Of a DNA stretch of 8,219 nt, positions 7,201-8,219 are shown piece after piece. Source of the DNA: Bacteroidota bacterium (GTDB lineage: Bacteria; Bacteroidota; Bacteroidia; J057); contig RFHL01000242.1 of NCBI GenBank assembly GCA_003696875.1, positions 1-8,219 on the forward strand. The letters are read 5' to 3'. Every line of letters starts with the position of its first letter. The first letter of the stretch is position 1. A program made the position numbers and the translations under genes. The notes under the pieces are model-generated. The model made no database searches and had not been told where the DNA came from. It worked only from the letters and a program-made list of their open reading frames with translations.

Positions 7201-8219
7201 GATATAATGACCGGGCAAGCCCAGGGTATGCAAGGCCCAGCGCAGCACGATTACGCCCAAAAACAGGCCCAGGTTGAGCCGGTAGCGGTAGCGCCAGTGG
7301 GTGAGGACATAGATGCGCAAGAAGACGGTAATTCCCACCAGACTGAGCAGAAAAAACAGCATCACCGCCAGCCGCATCGGGCGGCGAAAGGGCTCCACCG
7401 GCACATTGCGCAGGGTAAGCAGCAAGCCCCCCTCAGGATCCAGTAGCTGCAGGTCTCCCTGCTGCTCGGTAGGCCCTACCGTAACCAGTATGCGCCGCAC
7501 GTTGCGGCTGCTTCCCCCATCATAGAGCGCATCACGCCACCTTCCCAGGAAGAGGTAGGGCACCAGAAACTCGTTGTTGACCTCATAGCTGACATAGAGG
7601 GGGACCAGGCGGACCTCGGTCTGCACATCCCGTTCCAGACGAATCTGATAATAGGCGCGCCGGGCAATCGTCACCAGCCGGCTGTCGGGGATGTCACTCA
7701 GACGGTCGATCAGCCGCTGCACCTCCTCATCGGTGATCGGCTCGTTCCGTGCCCGTTCGAGTTCCGCCCGCACCTCCTCGAACGGGCGCTTCGGCGGATC
7801 GATGCGGGTCACCTGGATGATGTGGAACCCGAACTCCGACTCGACCGGGTCGGACACCTCCCCCGGCTTCAAGGCGAACGCCGCCTCCGCGAACGACTCC
7901 ACCAGCTCGTGGCGGCCCATTGGGCGCCCCAGATCCCCTCCCCGACGTGCGGTCTCGGGATCGTCGGAGTACCGGCGAGCCAGCTCCGCGAACTCCTCGC
8001 CCGCCCGAATCCGCTCGACGAGCCGGCGGGCCTTCTCCAACGCCGCGCGGCGAGCCGCCTCCCGTTCCTCCGGCCCGGCCGTCGGATCGACCCGGGGAGC
8101 GATCAGGATGTGCCGGACGTGGATGCGCGCGCCGTACCGCTCCTCGTACAACCTCCGGATGAACGCCTCCCCCCGCCGCTCACGTTCGCACAGCTTGCGC
8201 GCGTACAGGGCGGCCGGCG
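4237..8219 (-). CDS. NtrY-like multi-TM sensor histidine kinase fused in frame to an N-terminal parvulin domain (5' partial, possible chimera)
   Basis: The frame ends with TAA at 4239-4237 and is open to the right edge. The first possible start inside the window is TTG at 8151, but 22 more in-frame codons precede it without a stop, so the real start is outside. Counting from that TTG: parvulin domain about 10-115; probable extracytoplasmic segment about 153-258; about eight membrane helices between 262 and 530; a soluble extracytoplasmic module about 535-772; helices about 775-802 and 817-842; a second extracytoplasmic module about 845-988; a helix about 990-1017; and HAMP about 1018-1068. 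The HisKA phospho-acceptor is H1088 in RQVAHEIKNPLTPMKLS (His codon 4890-4888). The HATPase has N-box NNVIKNALQA (1198-1207), DNGKGI (1231-1236), FEPSFSTK (1245-1252) and GMGLGLAIV (1255-1263). All catalytic motifs are intact. It should autophosphorylate and pass phosphate to a response regulator not seen here; the signal is unknown. The NtrY-like class is firm for the C-terminal half; the N-terminal joint is doubtful. Confidence 0.85.
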   Translation of the reverse strand, partial: PAALYARKLCERERRGEAFIRRLYEERYGARIHVRHILIAPRVDPTAGPEEREAARRAALEKARRLVERIRAGEEFAELARRYSDDPETARRGGDLGRPMGRHELVESFAEAAFALKPGEVSDPVESEFGFHIIQVTRIDPPKRPFEEVRAELERARNEPITDEEVQRLIDRLSDIPDSRLVTIARRAYYQIRLERDVQTEVRLVPLYVSYEVNNEFLVPYLFLGRWRDALYDGGSSRNVRRILVTVGPTEQQGDLQLLDPEGGLLLTLRNVPVEPFRRPMRLAVMLFFLLSLVGITVFLRIYVLTHWRYRYRLNLGLFLGVIVLRWALHTLGLPGHYIQADLFSPDILAFHVLAPSLGELTLNIFTLGILLWIVYTHFFRITHWLAHYVMERPVLLWPSLGLSLLLSSALLKWYVYVFEQFYVNSQVDIEFSNIFRTDIYSFLILLDVGVLLLALILVVFLLIKLNVLLVWRHQLSLRLLLPQLLFLVAVNLLLHPGAPVLGLLVSLTLATMGLVLYRIPFRPILHHDLGNYLLILLAFSVLVTYNVVAGVNLTRQFRAEQLAQTVLGTQAANTAADMVGALGRIEENMDEIRTQAATYRDINDFRDWMAERFFGPGFKEFQVGLYIYSSAGRRLDSRGEREPTLGPDKGIPLSARGERVSDDVPLYQVVNQENKYIDIYVGEFSLFLKDDSVEQTRFLLELVPNRRETEGLYPSLSLDQKVYDEIRLINAFDHAVYREGILYNKRGESAFPIFMEDYASFQENTHRVRDGWQEYLEPIGSNKLVVVRYHRQSFFEVITSFSFIFYFYVLATLLVIGLPVLGLRSLRSRQFSYQFPLRAKIRFGLLAISILPMLVIIILLYPFVTSRYSEDARKELSEEAARIAEVIGPEFQRIRNDPFARLTLSQGFRDRVASLADYMTNDVNVYDEFGKRVASTQTMIFENGIQTDLMHAVAFDSLRNGGLSDLVIREKIGTLAYLSGYRPIIGNNNTPIGYVNVPYIARQDQLEEQVLNFLAYLANIYLLAFLLLNLVAVVVSGTITRPLSMIQQRLSATNLGNVNEPIEYTAKDEIGAIVAAYNQMVAQLAESEEKLSQTQREQAWRQMARQVAHEIKNPLTPMKLSIQHLMRAQKEGGPHFEKMFEKVMKTLMVQIESMVRIANSFSEFAKMPEPVKGQVNVTAVLMEVVDLYTQSEEALWLIDVPQAPFWAVGDRDQLSRCFNNVIKNALQAVEEDGIIKISMEDLRDRAHIEIKDNGKGIPAELGNRVFEPSFSTKTSGMGLGLAIVKRIIDGMGGTITFRSQEGEGTVFIIEIPAEEVERLQPLEPV
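4246..4249 (-). promoter_or_regulatory. Shine-Dalgarno-like GGAG before the outer-membrane gene start
   Basis: On the minus strand GGAG lies 8 bases before the ATG at 4237, inside the last codons of the kinase. The stop and start codons share one base (TAATG). This combination supports ATG 4237 as the true start and suggests that ribosomes finishing the kinase re-initiate on the outer-membrane gene. It also places the long basic n-region of the signal peptide within the protein rather than upstream of it. Confidence 0.6.
5900..5927 (+). repeat. Perfect 11-bp hairpin plus T-run inside the kinase gene, antisense orientation
   Basis: cacccatcgcg (5900-5910) and cgcgatgggtg (5913-5923) are exact reverse complements separated by only two bases. 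On the plus strand the stem is followed directly by TTTT (5924-5927), the layout of an intrinsic terminator, although the T-run is short. On the coding strand it falls within codons for THRVRDGW (about 744-751) of the extracytoplasmic module. It might end antisense transcription through the kinase, or be chance. Confidence 0.4.
7698..7758. other. Joint between parvulin-type and histidine-kinase sequence
   Basis: Residues up to about 132 (PFEEVRAELER) read as the C-terminal end of a parvulin domain. Residues from about 152 (IPDSRLVTIARRAYYQ) read as the N-terminal sensor region of the kinase. The stretch between them (NEPITDEEVQRLIDRL) could be the usual helical tail of a PpiC-type protein. 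Hand-counted GC is 60% for 7621-7680, 63% for 7681-7740 and 70% for 7741-7800, and averages about 71% over 7741-8160. The exact breakpoint cannot be placed by eye. It may be a natural fusion, a recombination site or an assembly joint. Confidence 0.55.
7751..7787. repeat. 11-bp perfect inverted repeat at the joint
   Basis: gcccgttcgag (7751-7761) and ctcgaacgggc (7777-7787) are exact reverse complements around a 15-base loop, at the end of the parvulin domain (codons for PFEEV and LERA). The 10-mer gcacctcctc also occurs twice nearby, at 7719-7728 (encoding EEVQ) and 7770-7779 (encoding EEVR), 51 bases or 17 codons apart. Both repeats are close to the composition change. Confidence 0.6.
7759..8219 (-). 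other. Parvulin (PpiC/SurA-type) peptidyl-prolyl isomerase segment, 5' partial
   Basis: Parvulins catalyse cis-trans isomerisation of Xaa-Pro bonds; in bacterial envelopes they help fold exported and outer-membrane proteins. The segment carries the family core in order, numbered from TTG 8151: VRHILI (12-17, with core H14), the helix KARRLVERIRAGEEFAEL (40-57), RRYSDDPETARRGGDLG (59-75), ESFAEAAFALKPGEVSDPV (85-103) and FGFHIIQV (107-114, with core H110). Before it, ALYARKLCERERRGEAF is a helical stretch like that preceding parvulin domains in PpiC proteins. No signal peptide is visible because the frame leaves the window. Its GC (about 71% averaged over 7741-8160) is above that of the kinase rows sampled (55-63%), and the resemblance is to proteins of high-GC phyla. 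If the joint is artificial, this is a fragment of a separate ppiC-like gene from another genome. Confidence 0.8.

Noticed and set aside
1..8219. CRISPR arrays, tRNA or rRNA genes, insertion sequences
   Set aside because: No regularly spaced repeats, no clover-leaf or rRNA-like stretches and no transposase motifs were seen; nearly all of the window is occupied by the three minus-strand frames.

Overview
The window reads almost entirely on the minus strand. It looks like a fragment of a Bacteroidota genome, most like the Saprospiria/Lewinella side of that phylum. That placement rests on remembered family resemblance of the proteins, a candidate Bacteroidota-type promoter (TAnnTTTG with an upstream TTTC) and the scarcity of Shine-Dalgarno sites; no database search was possible. 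Most rows I counted by hand are 55-63% GC.

Layout, in the direction of transcription (right to left): (1) A very long open frame at 8219-4237, still open at the window edge. Its first ~150 residues are a parvulin-type peptidyl-prolyl isomerase domain. The rest is a polytopic NtrY-like sensor histidine kinase with two extracytoplasmic modules, HAMP, HisKA and HATPase domains. (2) A ~1174-residue outer-membrane beta-barrel protein at 4237-713, whose ATG overlaps the kinase stop codon (TAATG). (3) A 259-base gap holding small hairpins and a candidate promoter. (4) The first 151 codons of a WecA/MraY-type polyprenyl-phosphate sugar-1-phosphate transferase at 453-1, running off the left edge.

The kinase and outer-membrane protein are almost certainly co-transcribed and probably translationally coupled, suggesting an envelope-sensing unit. 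No response regulator is visible. The transferase starts cell-envelope polysaccharide synthesis on undecaprenyl phosphate and may have its own promoter.

The most unusual object is the parvulin-kinase joint near 7698-7758. GC rises there from about 60% to about 71%, and an 11-bp perfect inverted repeat and a 10-bp direct repeat sit at the joint. The fusion is topologically possible (both parts would be outside the cytoplasm), but the composition shift makes an assembly or library chimera at least as likely. I do not claim a new system; this joint should be settled first.
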